A stretch of 64,000 nucleotides of DNA from Brachynemurus nebulosus (Eukaryota > Arthropoda > Insecta > Neuroptera > Myrmeleontidae), in assembly GCA_035578155.1 (NCBI GenBank), contig JAPWDM010000008.1, positions 26,436,598 to 26,500,597 on the forward strand, given 5' to 3'. Both the position numbers and the translations under genes were made by a program. Position 1 is the first letter of the stretch. Each line of letters opens with the position of its first letter. Below are positions 35,189-47,485 of this stretch, in pieces. The notes beneath the pieces are model-generated. The model did not search any database. It saw only the letters and a program-made list of their open reading frames with translations, and was not told the DNA's origin.

Positions 35189-36230
35189 GAGATATCTTTT
35201 TGATAAAATATAGATACATACCTAAATAAAACTATACATTCATTCATTATATTATCATCTTATTAACGTAGTTGCTCTGATAAGTATAGTCCAGTACAAA
35301 AGTATATCTCAGCGAAAACATTTTCTTTTATCAAAAATTAAATAATGTATTAATACTCTTCAGTTATTATATTTGTATACCACTTGTTTTTTTGAATTTC
35401 CTCGCGCTTATGTTGTAGCAACATAAAAGCATTGTTGGAAAAGCGTTGTAAAAACGTTGTAAAATGATGTTTATAAATTATATTTCAAAAACGGCGTAGT
35501 AAATAATTTTTATTTCTTATTAAATATGATTTGTAACTTTGTATTTTATAACATATTAAATTTTTATCAAATTCCTTTGACACGTTTTCATTTTATTAAA
35601 AAAAAAATAGATTGTTCTCATTGCACCCGTGTTAAAATTACAAAATTTTGAAATCATTTTTCTCAAAACTGGGGCAGTCCATTTTATTCGGAATAGGCTC
35701 GTATTGTTGGTATTGAATTAAATAAATATCTAGAGAAGTTTCGTTAAAATCCTTTGAAAAATTCGTTTTATCGACCAACCACTTTATTATAAATAAATAC
35801 GAATAAAATAGACAATGATGAAATTACATTTTTGTATCATCACAAATTTTACACAAACGACGCTACTGAAATTAACTGTTAGGTCAAGCTACGTTCATTT
35901 ACAAAATAATAATTTAATTTTTTCTGGGAGTACCAAACCTGTTCAATAATTTACCTCACGTGTTTACTTGTACATTTTTTCATTTTTTTGTGGAACATAA
36001 TATAGAACAATTATGCATTCATTCTGACATACATATTTATGTATCTTCCCTTCTCTTAAGAAATATGTTCCATCCATTTTCTTTCTATATCAATGATTCC
36101 AGCATACTTTGGGATACAAGTCTTTTTTACCTAATAATTATTCAACATACTTAACAAAAATTTAAAAAAAAAATCAACCAGAGAAGTATCGAAGCCTTCG
36201 AGCAATCCTTGATACGTAAAATAAATGAAA
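35186..36230. other. AT-rich stretch, nothing recognised
   Basis: No supported gene or repeat. Confidence 0.45.
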
Positions 36231-36712
36231 ATGTAACTATACTGTATGAGTTTTTTGAGAGTTGCCATTTTTATTACAGCCAAACCATTGATTTAATCGA
36301 CAAATTCTTCAAATAAGATTTGTAGATATCGACGGGGGCAACCGATTGCATAGTCAGGAGCTCTATAGCTCTTATGGTTTTCGAGCTATGATACAAACTT
36401 ATAGATTTTTAAATGAGACTATATATTAATTTTTCGATAAAACTGATCTAATGCATTAATTAACAACATAAATAAGCAAAAAAATTTTTTTACCCAAGTT
36501 TAATATTTTAATTTTTCTTTAATTTATCAGTTAGGTGGTAGAAATATGCATATGTACTTGAGGCCACTTTAACCGATAGTGTTCTGGTTGGTTCCAGTTC
36601 CATTACATCCAAGAAAATAACCTTTTCCAGTACTATTTCTATGATACAAATTTGGTTGTAATAAAAATGGCAACTCTCAAAAAACTTACATGGTATATAG
36701 GTATAGTGTGAC
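36231..36712. mobile_element. TIR element, about 480 bp
   Basis: The inverted words 'gttttttgagagttgcc' (36250) and its complement 'ggcaactctcaaaaaac' (36669) extend on both sides into an imperfect inverted repeat of about 50 bp. The centre is non-coding. Boundaries are approximate because the ends have decayed and no duplication is clear. Confidence 0.6.
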
Positions 36713-37376
36713 ACCAGCCTTAGTAAAAAGGTAATTTTTTCGAACAAATTATTTTTTTCAACTACGTTGTTGTGTTATGGACATAATTATCATACATTTT
36801 AATCTTTTTTAATTAATTTAATTGAAGCATTTAATTATAATTTAAATAATATCAGTTATTTTTGTTTTTATAAATGCAAGACGCATAAATAAATACAAAA
36901 TAATAAAAATGAAATCGTTCAGTGTCCACGACACTACTTACTAGACTACATAGACCACTCAGTTATCATAAATAAACTATATACAATTATGTAATATAAT
37001 TGTCGGTATATATTAAAACATCGCATGTGCAAGCTCGTATATCGAATAGGTAATGAATTGAGAGTCATTTAGATTTAAATATTTAAAACAATAATGTAGA
37101 AATACTTAAGGCGGGGAGGGTTAAGGTATTTTTTTCTGTTTTTGACATTATTTTCAAAATTTGTCACATGAATGTACAACAACACAAAATTATTGTGTTG
37201 ATTCGAAGTCGATTGGAACAACACTAACGGAGATATAGAGTTGTAAATCTCCCGGAGAGATAGGTATAGGGTTATAAAGGTCCCTCTAACTCGACATAGA
37301 ACTGCAGCGAACCGAAATATCTTGTAGCTGTTTCGCTTTCTGTTTGCCTGAAAGCTCTTCTAATATACAGGGTGTC
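36713..37376. other. AT-rich stretch, nothing recognised
   Basis: No supported gene or repeat. Confidence 0.45.
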
Positions 37377-37647
37377 AGAGAAATAAGTGACCACCTTTTG
37401 AGGGGTTACTCATAGCACCCTGTAGACACTAAAACCGCAGGAATTTTTTCGGAATTAACAGTCGCGTCACCCCTCAAAAGAATAAGAGTTATTTCCCTTA
37501 CACCCTGTATATAATATATATACACACATACATACATATAGGGGTGACGCGAATGTTAATTCCGAAAAAGTTCCTGCGGTTTTAGAGTCTACAGGGTGCT
37601 ATGAGTAACCCCTCAAAAAGTGGTCACTTATTTCTCTGACACCCTGT
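37377..37647. mobile_element. Two ACAGGGTGT MITEs in inverted tandem
   Basis: Copy 1 (37377-37508) runs ACAGGGTGTCAGAGAAATAA to 'cacccctcaaaa' and 'acaccctgt', with an internal 'caccctgtagacac'. Copy 2 (37541-37647) is its reverse complement, missing its left terminal 35 bp. The 30-bp spacer is TA/CA-rich. Related copies are at 49059-49148, 54494-54560 and 54651-54792. TA flanks and CAGGGTG ends suggest a Tc1/mariner-related MITE. Confidence 0.75.
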
Positions 37648-38186
37648 ATAAAGACTTCTAGTGTATAAAACCTAACATTTAAAAATGGCTTTTTCTCACA
37701 CTTAACAAATTTAAAGTCGTGAACTCTCTAACTTGAAAACTACTGGACTGACCCTTTTGAAATTTTACACACTCGTTCTACGCATCAATTACGAGGTAAC
37801 ACTGCGCTGTCGAGGTTTTTATTTTTTTAATACTCATTTATTTTATAATAACAAAAACTGCTGGTATTTTAATCAAAATCAGTTTTTAAAAAAAAACTTG
37901 ACGGTGTTACCTTGAGAAAGTTATCAACTAACGAAATCTTGTTGAATTTTTGATTTCGGATGATCCGGTGAGTTTAAATAATACAAATTATGACTTCAAG
38001 AATGTTTGAGATAAATTAGATAATCTGAACAACCATTGCGAAATTCATTACAATCCTAGCATTACCATTTCCATTGCACTCTTACTCATAACAAACTTCA
38101 TTACCCTCTCACTCTTTTAATTAAAGATTTTACACGGGACAAATTACTAAAAATTAGTTATAATTCGATATTTTAATCAAATGATT
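37648..38186. other. AT-rich stretch, nothing recognised
   Basis: No supported gene or repeat. Confidence 0.45.
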
Positions 38187-38519
38187 ACTATCTGGTGGTG
38201 ATGAGCAAATGCAAGACCGAGACCAGGACTACCAAATCTTGGTCTTGGTCTTGTTCTTGCATTAAGAATCTTGGTCTTCGTCTTGCTAGAGCGGGTTGAG
38301 TCTTGGTCTTGGTCTTGCAAAATGCAGTCTTGGTCTTAGTCTTGGTATTGCTAAAAAATCTTATACTTTCTTGCATCTTTTTTTATTAGCAAATTTTCGA
38401 ATCGAAAATTCAGCTGTCGCAGCCACTGTTATGGTGCGACTTGATAATTTAACGCATCATAGTGTCAAGCCCGGTTCTATGCTAGAAGTTTGTTTAGAGG
38501 TCTCTAGAACCCAATAATG

Positions 38520-38800
38520 CAGTGGTGAATTTGCCAGCAGGATGAGTAACCTGGAGCTTAGAGCGGAAGATTTTAGGGGCAACAAATTTGGGGCCAGAGG
38601 GTGGCAAAATTTGGAATTTTTTTTTTACTCGTCATTAATTTTTTGGTAAGAAAAAGGGCAAAAATAACCCACAATTTCGCCCTTAAAATTATAATCATTC
38701 AGGGAAAAAGTGAAAAAGCTCTTAAGACATTTTTTAGGGAAAGGCAGGGGCGGCAATTTTTCCGATGTCTAGAGCGACACTTAGAAAAAATCCCTCACTG
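38520..38800. mobile_element. hAT MITE, 281 bp, near-perfect TSD
   Basis: CAATAATG (38512-38519) and CAAAAATG (38801-38808) are 7/8 identical direct repeats. The ends are CAGTGGTGAATTTGCC and the complement of CAGTGAGGGATTTT. Non-coding, inside the 3.0-kb hAT-like unit. Confidence 0.6.
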
Positions 38801-38862
38801 CAAAAATGATACCTATTTTATATAAATATATATAATTTAGGTATATAATTATATACATATAC

Positions 38863-39172
<310 letters not shown>

Positions 39173-40237
39173 TTAAGTCTCGTACGAACTATCCTATTTT
39201 CACAAAGTTTGGTTACGTTTAAAGTTTGGAAAGTTTAAAAGTTCAAAAATCTTGGAAGGGTTTGCTAGCCAGATACTTCAATTCGAAAATCCTTAAAAAA
39301 GTAATTTTTGCTAAAATTCCAATCTTTTAAAATTTTTTACACCATGGCAGAGAGTAAAAAATCCCATAAAATAGCTTTTAGAATCAGCATCCTATGTTAG
39401 CGGATCTTCGAGAAAAATAATTTTTTAACGGAGAATTCGCTATGTTATATAGGATGCTGCAAAAACGGGTATTTTTAATTAAATAGTCATCAAATTATAA
39501 TTTGGATCGTTATGTGAAATCGCACTGATTTAGAGCATGGGTAGAGTATCTAGAATTACATATTCTGCAATATGTAATACACAAGAAGTTGAGAATATAT
39601 CAGACAATGAATTAATGCCTTTTTTAGTGACGTATTTACCTAAAGATGAGAAGGGCGATCTCCCAGGGCGAGTTCCCATTATCTTGTTATGTGAAATTGT
39701 ATTTTATGATGCTAAAAGTTAAAAATAGTTAATTTCCGGAAGTTCCAATCAAAGTTATGTCAAATTGTATATGTGCTTCAGTTATTTTTCTTTTTTATTT
39801 AAAAAAAAAAAAGAGTTTGGCCATAAATCTAGTTTTTTTCAATGGAATGTCTCCATATATTAAAAACTGAAATTAACCTACAGTAATAAAAAATAAATAT
39901 TGTGTGACAAAAAGAAATTGAACAATCGTAAAGGGTCACTTGAAAAAAATAATCATAAAATAATAAAATGTCGTTCTTCACATTTGTGCTGCTTTGCTTG
40001 GAATGTTTAACATATGTGCGAAATTTTCCGAATGTGAAGACATACCGGTACGATCGACCGGACAGTCTAAGCTCCAATATAATTTTATTATCCTACTTCA
40101 CTCATAACCAAACACTCAAGTAGGTAATAATTTCTGAACAATTAAAGTCAAGTAGATATTAATTTAGGATAAACAAAATTTGATACATGTTTTGGCCAAT
40201 TTGTCACGTGTTGTGTCAAGGTATACGATATACTCAC

Positions 40238-40299
40238 CTTCTGATTTAAGAGCTTTTGGGTCCAACGGTCGAAGTGGTCTAATCGGTCCTTTACCTATT
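40238..40299 (-). CDS. Possible 62-bp internal exon of an unknown gene
   Basis: On the minus strand a pyrimidine-rich tract with 'tactaatccacag' is followed by 20 clean codons (IGKGPIRPLRPLDPKALKSE) and then the strong donor GAAG|GTGAGTAT. The acceptor and donor phases (2 in, 1 out) are compatible with an internal exon. Codon use is less AT-biased than the surroundings. I do not recognise the protein. It lies inside the hAT-like unit 38195-41219, so it may be a captured host exon, part of the element's own gene, or a chance combination. No neighbouring exon with matching phase could be found by eye. Confidence 0.3.
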
Positions 40300-41227
40300 C
40301 TGTGGATTAGTATAGAAAATTGATTTATTTTGTAATTTGTATACATATATGTCAGTAAAACAAAATATAAACAATTAAATTTAAAAAAAAAAACTTTTTT
40401 GTTAACGTTTTCTCGCTTGACCGTTCTTATATTCTATTCTACATATTGTATTTAAACTGTTTATGTTTCAAATTTAGGGTGTTAACAACCTATCATAAAT
40501 TAGTTTCCTGGCTTTTTACTGACTTACACATAACCTTCGATTCCATTTCGTCTAACCATTATTTTGTTTCCGAATCTACCAAAATAACGAACACATTATA
40601 ATCATCTTTGTGAGGTAAAAATTTTTTCCTTCAAAAATTAGAATTTTTACTCTTTACGGTTCCAAAAAACATTTTGTCTTGTGGCTGCCTCTTTGTCCAC
40701 CTGAGTATTCGTAAAACCTTCCAACGCGTAACTTCGGAACTATTCGACTAATTTCGATGAAATTTTCAGGGCTTTAGTTAGTCCCACATTAATTTCTATT
40801 AAACGTGGTAAAATCTATTATTATTATTTAAAGTCGTGAAACCTATTAAACGCCGATATTTTACTTCTATTCGACCAAAAGATTTTGAAGGTAGTTGAAA
40901 GCATTATATTGATTTATGACAGCATCACACATTTTTAATTGCAAGTATTTAATTAACTTCGAATTTTTAAAAAAACAATTTTTAATATTGCTTTAAAAAA
41001 TATCAGTATTAATTATACTTTCAAATTATTTAAATAGTTTAGCAAGAGTCTTGCTTTTGTCTTGGTCTTGCTCACGCGAGTCTTGATATTGGTCTTGCAA
41101 TCATACGTATAGTCTTAGTCTTGGTCTTGGTATACATAGTCTTGGTCTTGGTTTTGGTCTTGCAAAAAATGCAAGACCAAGAGAAGACTGCAAGACCAAG
41201 ATTAATTTTGATCATCACTACTATCTG

Positions 41228-42660
41228 GTTAGAAAAAATGTCTGTTCGCTTTAATATTTAAAATTGCGCTTTTTAGAGGTGAAATTTACTGTCACTTACG
41301 CTTCACAAGTATGAAAATGACCTTCTCTCAAAACTTGAAAGTGGTTGGTTCATGGTGGTATTTTATTAACTCATACATTTGCAGTAGTTTGCTAGTTCAA
41401 AAAACCTGACAATTGTGATGAAAAGGTGGCAAGTATCTACAGTGCGTATTATGTAAGTCCCCTAAACAAACTTTACTTCAAACATGAACTTTCACTTTCA
41501 GTGGTATTTTATTTTATAATAAATGGCTATGTGTAAAAGTACTCAGTTTGTTATAAGCAAATATTTGCAAACTTTTACAGAATTTTACAGTATCATAATT
41601 TCAGCAAATTTTCAAAGTTTTTGAAATATTAAGATAATTTGCTTCTCGTCGGACATTCATTAACACTAGCAGACCAGAGAACCTTGGCAGAAATTGGTGT
41701 AAAAGGAGTAACCAAATATGGCTAAATTATCAATTAAGTAAGTACTGAAAAATAGATGAATCATTATCGGAAAGAAAAATTTACATTTTCTTGCTGAAAT
41801 AAACATAAAAATAGAACAATATAGAAGATATTGCAATCAATTATAATGCAATACTATAGTTCATCTACTTTGTTTTTTTCTTCCTTATATGTTTTGGATA
41901 CCATACATATTTCGGAAAAACGCAAAAATCCGTATCCCCTAATTTTTGGTGTTTTTTCTATTTATGATGGTAAAAATTTGATCCATTGAACGACCCAGGC
42001 TATACAAGAAAATTTACCCCCATTTTCACCCCTCCAGCCCCTCTTATGAGACCTACCCTGGTTTAACCTAAACAGGTGAATAGGTCTTTCAAAGAGTAAG
42101 ATTTCGTCAACTCAAAATTTTCATCTATCTCTTATAATTTTCCAGATGTCTTAAGAAATGGGATTTGAACCCCCAACTTTAGGGGCTGATTTCACTCTGT
42201 AAACATGGAAGATGGCCGATAAAAAGAAATACTATTCTAGACACAGTTTCATCAAAATTAAGAATTTCACTCTGGGTGCATCTTTTTGTCAGAGTGTTGG
42301 CTTCTGACCCTAAGTCCTGGGCTCTAGCTGAATTAAGACGGTTGGAGTCGATATTCGTCAGGCTTTGGATGTTTGCGGCATGTCAAACCTCCCCAAGAGT
42401 GGGCAATCGTCACAGGATAAAAATTTATGCTCGTCAACTTTGTACCTGTGGCATAGATATTTAAATATTCCTGAAAAGTATATTTTAAAATATAAAATTA
42501 TTTGTTTACAATATTGAAACTGATACATATTCCCATTTCATACTGACTAAATATAGGTTGAATTTAGTTCAACTAAAACGATTTTGTACTAAATAAACAA
42601 ATTATATAGATAATTAGACGTATTCATATTATTCGTAATAGGTTATTTAGAGAATTAGTT
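41228..42660. other. AT-rich stretch with an unassigned GC-richer block
   Basis: From about 42270 to 42470 the composition turns GC-richer, with a 62-codon open frame on the plus strand that I do not recognise. Between 41980 and 42200 C-runs ('tttacccccattttcacccc') resemble the long-hairpin family but are not alignable by eye. No gene is supported. Confidence 0.4.
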
Positions 42661-42666
42661 GCTATA

Positions 42667-42828
42667 CACGGAGAGAAAATTCCTATAAAAATTACTGTGC
42701 TCATACTACAATCGACGTGTAACAGACGAACATATCCAATTTTTCCGTACAAAAATTGGCTATGTTCGTCTGTTACCCGTCGATTGTAGTATGAGCACAG
42801 TAATTTTTATAGGAATTTTCTCTCCGTG
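42667..42828. mobile_element. 162-bp near-perfect hairpin MITE, TSD TA
   Basis: Arms of about 75 bp, starting CACGGAGAGAAAATTCC, are almost perfectly complementary around the loop 'atttttccgtacaaaaat'. TA dinucleotides at 42665-42666 and 42829-42830 flank it. The very low divergence between arms suggests recent formation or precursor-like constraint. Confidence 0.85.
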
Positions 42829-42854
42829 TATCTACTATCCTATTAAAGACCATA

Positions 42855-43578
42855 CAGTCCGTCTCAAAATATAGCTTTTATTACTAAAAAAATTTTATAT
42901 TTCACTTACGTTAGTCGTATGTTTCGAAAATATTTTATAGGTGAGGAAAGAAATGGGTGATGGATCGATAATGTTTTAAGAAGCGATACACTTTTTCAGC
43001 AAGAAGTAAAAATAGATGAGGTTTTACAGGACGGAGAGTGGGCTTTTCAGCAGGATAATGCCTCAATTCATAATGCTAATTGTGTAGAGGAGTGGTTTAA
43101 ACAAAGAAACTGATCTGTTTTACTATGACTAACAAGATTACCTGATCTCAGCATTATCGAAAATGTATCAAGTTATTTGTCCCGTAAAGTATACGACGGC
43201 GGGAAACAATAGAATTCCAAAAAAGAATTGAAAGAAAATATTAAACGTAACTGGCGCCAAATCCCACTGGAATAGGTGAGGAATTTATATGAAAATAAAA
43301 TGTCAAAATCGTAGAAAATAAAGGAAGCTCAATCAGTTATTCAAAATTATACGTAATTTTTGTAACGTGAGGTTATACTGTGAGACAAAAAATTACATTA
43401 ATTTTATATGTTTTTGATATAACTTTTATGATTTGTTTGTGCGTTTATTTTATTAAAACAAATACTGAATAATTTTATTTACACAATAAAATATTTTCGA
43501 AATGTACGACTAACCTATTTCTCTCAAATATTGAAATATAAAAACTTTTAGTGAGGCTATATATTATGAGATGGACTG
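42855..43578. mobile_element. Deleted Tc1-family element with long inverted repeats
   Basis: TA dinucleotides (42853-42854, 43579-43580) flank ends CAGTCCGTCTCAAAATATA and the complement of CAGTCCATCTCATAATATA. About 80 bp inward on each side the word 'cgtatgtttcgaaaatattt' or its relative recurs, as in the inverted-repeat/direct-repeat arrangement of Tc1 elements. At 724 bp it has lost more than half of the usual 1.3-1.7 kb. Confidence 0.8.
42946..43360 (+). pseudogene. C-terminal part of a Tc1-type transposase
   Basis: The frame reads FQQDNASIH, then EEWFKQRN, then LPDLSIIENV, then LSRKVY and WRQIPLE. This matches the second Asp and the Glu of the Tc1 DD34E catalytic triad: 34 residues separate the Asp of QDNA from the Glu of IEN. 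The Trp usually present before the SPDLNPIEN-like motif is replaced by a stop, and there are at least three further stops. The first catalytic Asp and the DNA-binding domains are deleted. Intact enzymes cut and paste at TA. Confidence 0.75.
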
Positions 43579-43593
43579 TATTTATCACATTTG

Positions 43594-43672
43594 TTTTAAC
43601 ACTGTTTTTGCCAGGCTACAAAGTAGGATGGATTCGAAGAAATGACAAAATTTAATTTGAATTAAATTTCTC
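43594..43672 (+). repeat. 79-bp sequence repeated exactly at 49221-49299
   Basis: Read base by base, this segment ('ttttaacactgtttttgcc' to 'gaattaaatttctc') is identical to 49221-49299. It starts 14 bp outside the right TA of the deleted Tc1 element. The second copy abuts the truncated 5' end of the R4/Dong-like element. Confidence 0.85.
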
Positions 43673-44690
43673 TAGTATGCCACACCAAAACTGGTAAAAC
43701 GTAGCATTCAAGGAATCAATAGCACAGAGATGGAAGGTGATGCTGATGGCCCAATTATTGACGTGGAGTATAAAAAGTTCTGGCTGCCAATTTTAGGAAG
43801 TAAACTGAGAAATGGCAAAAAGATTTCGGGGACATCTTGTAGGTGCCAAAAGGAAGCTCAAATTTTTGGAGAAAAACACTTAAATATTGCTGTCTCTTAA
43901 TCTTATTACTAAGACGATCGTTGAGAAAGATCTGAAAAATTTCATGAACATTGAGAATGGGGTATATATGGACTGAGTTAAAATTATCAGGATTGTAAAA
44001 TTCCAACGCCAGTTACATATATCTTATCAATGTCTGAAAACCATTAATTGTGCAGAATACTATTTGTGTTAGTACGACTTGTACTTGTCCGATTTTTTCT
44101 CATTTTATTGACTCTCTGTCTTTTGTAGCTCCTAAAAACTCAATAACTAAAGCGAGGAATTGTAGTGTAGTATAAATCATTATGTCAAAAAATTGAATCC
44201 TTTTCCAGGAGCGCAAAAACAAGCACGGGGGATCAAAAAATGACAATAAATTATAATTTTAAAATCTATAGTCGTTTGAAAATTTGAATTGTTATTATGT
44301 TTATGCAAACGAAAATGTTACTTTCATTGAAATATAGCACACCTCATTCACATATTAATTTTCAACAAAACAGTAGTCAATACTGGTTAGATGCCTAGAT
44401 GTTGGTTGCAATTAATAATAAAAAACCAATGAAAAAAATATTTTTTTGCAACTAATGACTGAAAAATTCAACTATTAGTATTAACTAATAAGTAATTTAG
44501 TTTTTAGTTGTAGCTGTTATAAAAAAATCACAACCATAAGTTTAAAAAAATTGGATACTATTTGCAATCTGTTTTCGATCGAAAGATTTTGCTAACGAAA
44601 AATAAGTATAATTTACAGTAGATGTTATATATTTGAAAGGATACTTCCTTTCCTTATACCATCCATTTTGGAAATATCGTTATTTTCGAT
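43673..44690. other. AT-rich stretch, nothing recognised
   Basis: No supported gene. Near 43700-44000 composition is slightly less AT-rich, with an 83-codon frame on the minus strand that I do not recognise. Confidence 0.4.
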
Positions 44691-45755
44691 ATCGATAATT
44701 TTCGATAACGAAAAGTAGGTTTTAATAGTAGCAATATGTTCGGAACACCCACAACTTGCTTCGCTTAAGCCTTCAAAAATTTCGTTATTTTTGAGCTACG
44801 ACGCACCGTTTAGGAGATATTTACGATTAAAGTTTTCGATAGCGTAAGTTAACGGAAAGTAGTTTTTAAAATAATTGTTCTGTTACTGACCTGATCAGTG
44901 GGACTAAAAGAGCCTAAATTAACTAGTTATAACCAATTTATGACAAGTTACGCGGTATCGATAATTTTCGATAGCGAAAAGTAGGTTTTGACAGTCGCAA
45001 TACGTTCGGAATACCCACAACTTGCTTCGCTTAAGCCTTCAAAAATTTCGTTATTTTTGAGCTACGACGCACCGTTTAGGAGATATTTACGATTAAAGTT
45101 TTCGATAGCGTAAGTTAACGAAAAGTAGTTTTTAAAATAATTGTTCTGTTACTGGCCAGATCAGTGGGACTAAAAGAGCCTAAATTAACTAGTTATAACC
45201 AATTTATGACAAGTTACGCGGTATCGATAATTTTCGATAGCGAAAAGTAGGTTTTGACAGTCGCAATACGTTCGGAATACCCACAACTTGCTTCGCTTAA
45301 GCCTTCAAAAATTTCGTTATTTTTGAGCTACGACGCACCGTTTAGGAGATATTTACGATTAAAGTTTTCGATAGCGTAAGTTAACGAAAAGTAGTTTTTA
45401 AAATAATTGTTCTGTTACTGACCAGATCAGTGGGACTAAAAGAGCCTAAATTAACTAGTTATAACCAATTTATGACCAGTTATTCGGTATCGATAATTTT
45501 CGATAGCGAAAAGTAGGTTTTGACAGTCGCAATACGTTCGGAATACCCACAACTTGCTTCGCTTAAGCCTTCAAAAATTTCGTTATTTTTGAGCTACGAC
45601 GCATCGTTTAGGAGATATTTACGATTGAAATTTTTGATAGCGAAAAGTAACGATTTGTCATTTTTTTTAAAAATACACTATCGTTGACGAAATCAATGGG
45701 ACTAATGGAGCCTAAATTCATCAATTATAACCAGTTTATGATAAATAATTCTTTA
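44691..45755 (+). repeat. 266-bp tandem satellite, four units
   Basis: The anchor TATCGATAATTTTCGATA occurs at 44690, 44956, 45222 and 45488, exactly 266 bp apart. Units 2 and 3 are almost identical. Unit 1 differs at a few sites, and the last unit decays toward its 3' end. Each unit also contains 'gcgaaaagtaggttttgac', 'cacaacttgcttcgcttaag' and 'gcctaaattaactagttata'. The array runs directly into the 103-bp satellite. No coding frame is conserved across units. Confidence 0.9.
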
Positions 45756-45759
45756 TCTT

Positions 45760-46560
45760 TGCTAGTTCTCGAACAGAACATTCTAAAAATTTTGTTAAAT
45801 ATCTTTATTTAGCTTCTATTTCAATAATTCTTCTAATAGTGATATTAGTTTTTCGACATCTTTATTAATTTTCGAATAGAAACTTTTGTCCAATGTTTTC
45901 TCTTGTATTTAGCTTGTTTTTCGATGACTAAACAAATGGTGAAGTAAATTTTTTGATATCTTTGTTGATATCCAGATAGAACATTCTCGAACTTTCGTTA
46001 AAGTTCGCTACATGGATCCTTTTTAACTAACTAATTCGATGGTGAAATCAAGTTTTGGATATCTTAACTGATTTTCGCATAGAATATTCTAGAGCTTTTA
46101 CCGAATTTCATTTTTTGGTCACTTTTTTGATGAACAATCTAATGGTGATGCCAAATTTTCAATAATTGTTCTGATTTCCAAAAAGAATATTCTAGAACTT
46201 TTGACGAATTCTGCTATTTGGATACTTTTTTGATACTCAAACCAATGGCGAAGTCGGTTTTTGGACATATTTTCTATTTTCAGAATAGAATATTCTCGAA
46301 TTTTTGCCGAATTCCGCTAATTGATCGCTTTTCGATGAAAAATTGGGTGGTGAAATCAGATATTCGATATTTTTTGTAATTTTTAAACAGAATATTCTGG
46401 AACTTTTTCTAAATATCGGTACTTGGTTACTTTTTCGTCAGTCAATCCATTGATTAAAGATTTTTTATATCTTTTCTGATTATTGAAAGAATATTCTAGA
46501 ACTTTTGCCAGATTTTGCTATTCAAGCATCTTTTCGATGACCAACTCAGTGGTGAAATCG
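45760..46560 (+). repeat. 103-bp satellite with a heat-shock-element motif per unit (array A)
   Basis: About eight diverged units. The anchor agaatattctagaac or a close variant starts at 45978, 46081, 46184, 46287, 46389 and 46488 (spacing 103, 103, 103, 102, 99), with two weaker ones at about 45775 and 45880. Five of these fit nGAAnnTTCnnGAAn completely; the one at 46081 has one mismatch in the third unit. Other shared words are 'atggtgaaatc', 'gatatctttgtt' and 'ttttgccgaattt'. The same family forms array B at 60175-60900. Confidence 0.85.
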
Positions 46561-47062
46561 AATTCTGTAATGGTTTTAATTTATCTATATCTTTGTAGAA
46601 GAAATATCTCCTCATAAAAATTTACAAGATTACGCTCCTCTCAGATATGTTTATTCAATTTGTGTATGGAATTTAATTTTTTGACAGGATGATTTATAGT
46701 TTTAGTGTATGGAAAAATTTTTTTTATTCAGTTAGATGTTTACATAACTCACATGCAGTTGATAAAATTAAACTGTGTTCGTTCGTCGCGCGAACGATGT
46801 TACAAACTTAAATTGAGCGACTATGTTATTTATATGAAATTTAATTGTTTTCAAAACAAAATATGTTTGTAGAGTACCTCTTTAGTTCGTGTCACCCAAA
46901 CTATAAAGCGCATTTAGAAAAAAATTATAAATGTACTTATGAAAAATAGATAAATTATGTGCCGCTTCTAACGAATGGTGAAACGTTTTTCCGGCAATTT
47001 TTGACAGGATAATTTATTACCTGCACTATGAATCCTCGCATTATCAATAACTATCATTTTAA
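46561..47062. other. AT-rich stretch, nothing recognised
   Basis: Contains the short palindrome 'cgttcgtcgcgcgaacg' near 46778. No gene is supported. Confidence 0.45.
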
Positions 47063-47485
47063 AATAAAATTCTAGAAAAACCAAACATAAATATAGCATT
47101 TAAATCAGGCTTTAATCTAGGAAACTTAATATCTAACAATAAAATAAAAATTGATAATCTTGCAAAATCGGGTATCTACAAATTAAACTGCCAAGACTGT
47201 AATAGTTTTTACATCGGTCAAACTGACAGAAACTTTGAAACTCGGAGAGCAGAGCATTTCAGATCCTATAGGAATAAGAAATCCGACTCTCCTTTTGCGA
47301 GGCATTTAATTGACACCGGACACACACCAGAACGGGAAATTACCGCGCTACACGAAGCAAACAAAGGACAGAATGTAACAATCCTAGAAGTAATAGAAAT
47401 AAATAAACATAACTCCGATCACCTCTTAAATGACTACACCGATCTCTACAGTTCAACTTTATTTTCAATATTTATTATAATTTAA
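47063..47485 (+). pseudogene. Penelope-like element: C-terminal GIY-YIG endonuclease, 5'-truncated
   Basis: One open frame of 140 codons with no start Met, preceded by a stop at 47060. It contains GIYKLNCQDC, then FYIGQTDRNFETRRAEHF, then SPFARHLIDTGH. This is the GIY-YIG nuclease of Penelope-like retroelements, with the CxxC between GIY and YIG that marks this family, the conserved Arg after YIGQT and a Glu in the AEHF motif. The reverse transcriptase that normally precedes it is absent. The remaining frame has no internal stop, so the insertion is fairly young. The nuclease would nick the target DNA for insertion. Confidence 0.85.

Noticed and set aside
39537..39722. 61-codon plus-strand frame as a hAT transposase fragment
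   Set aside because: No hAT motif or BED finger could be recognised; left unassigned.
44691..46560. CRISPR array
   Set aside because: Units are 266 and 103 bp, directly adjacent without unique spacers, in a eukaryotic transposon setting.
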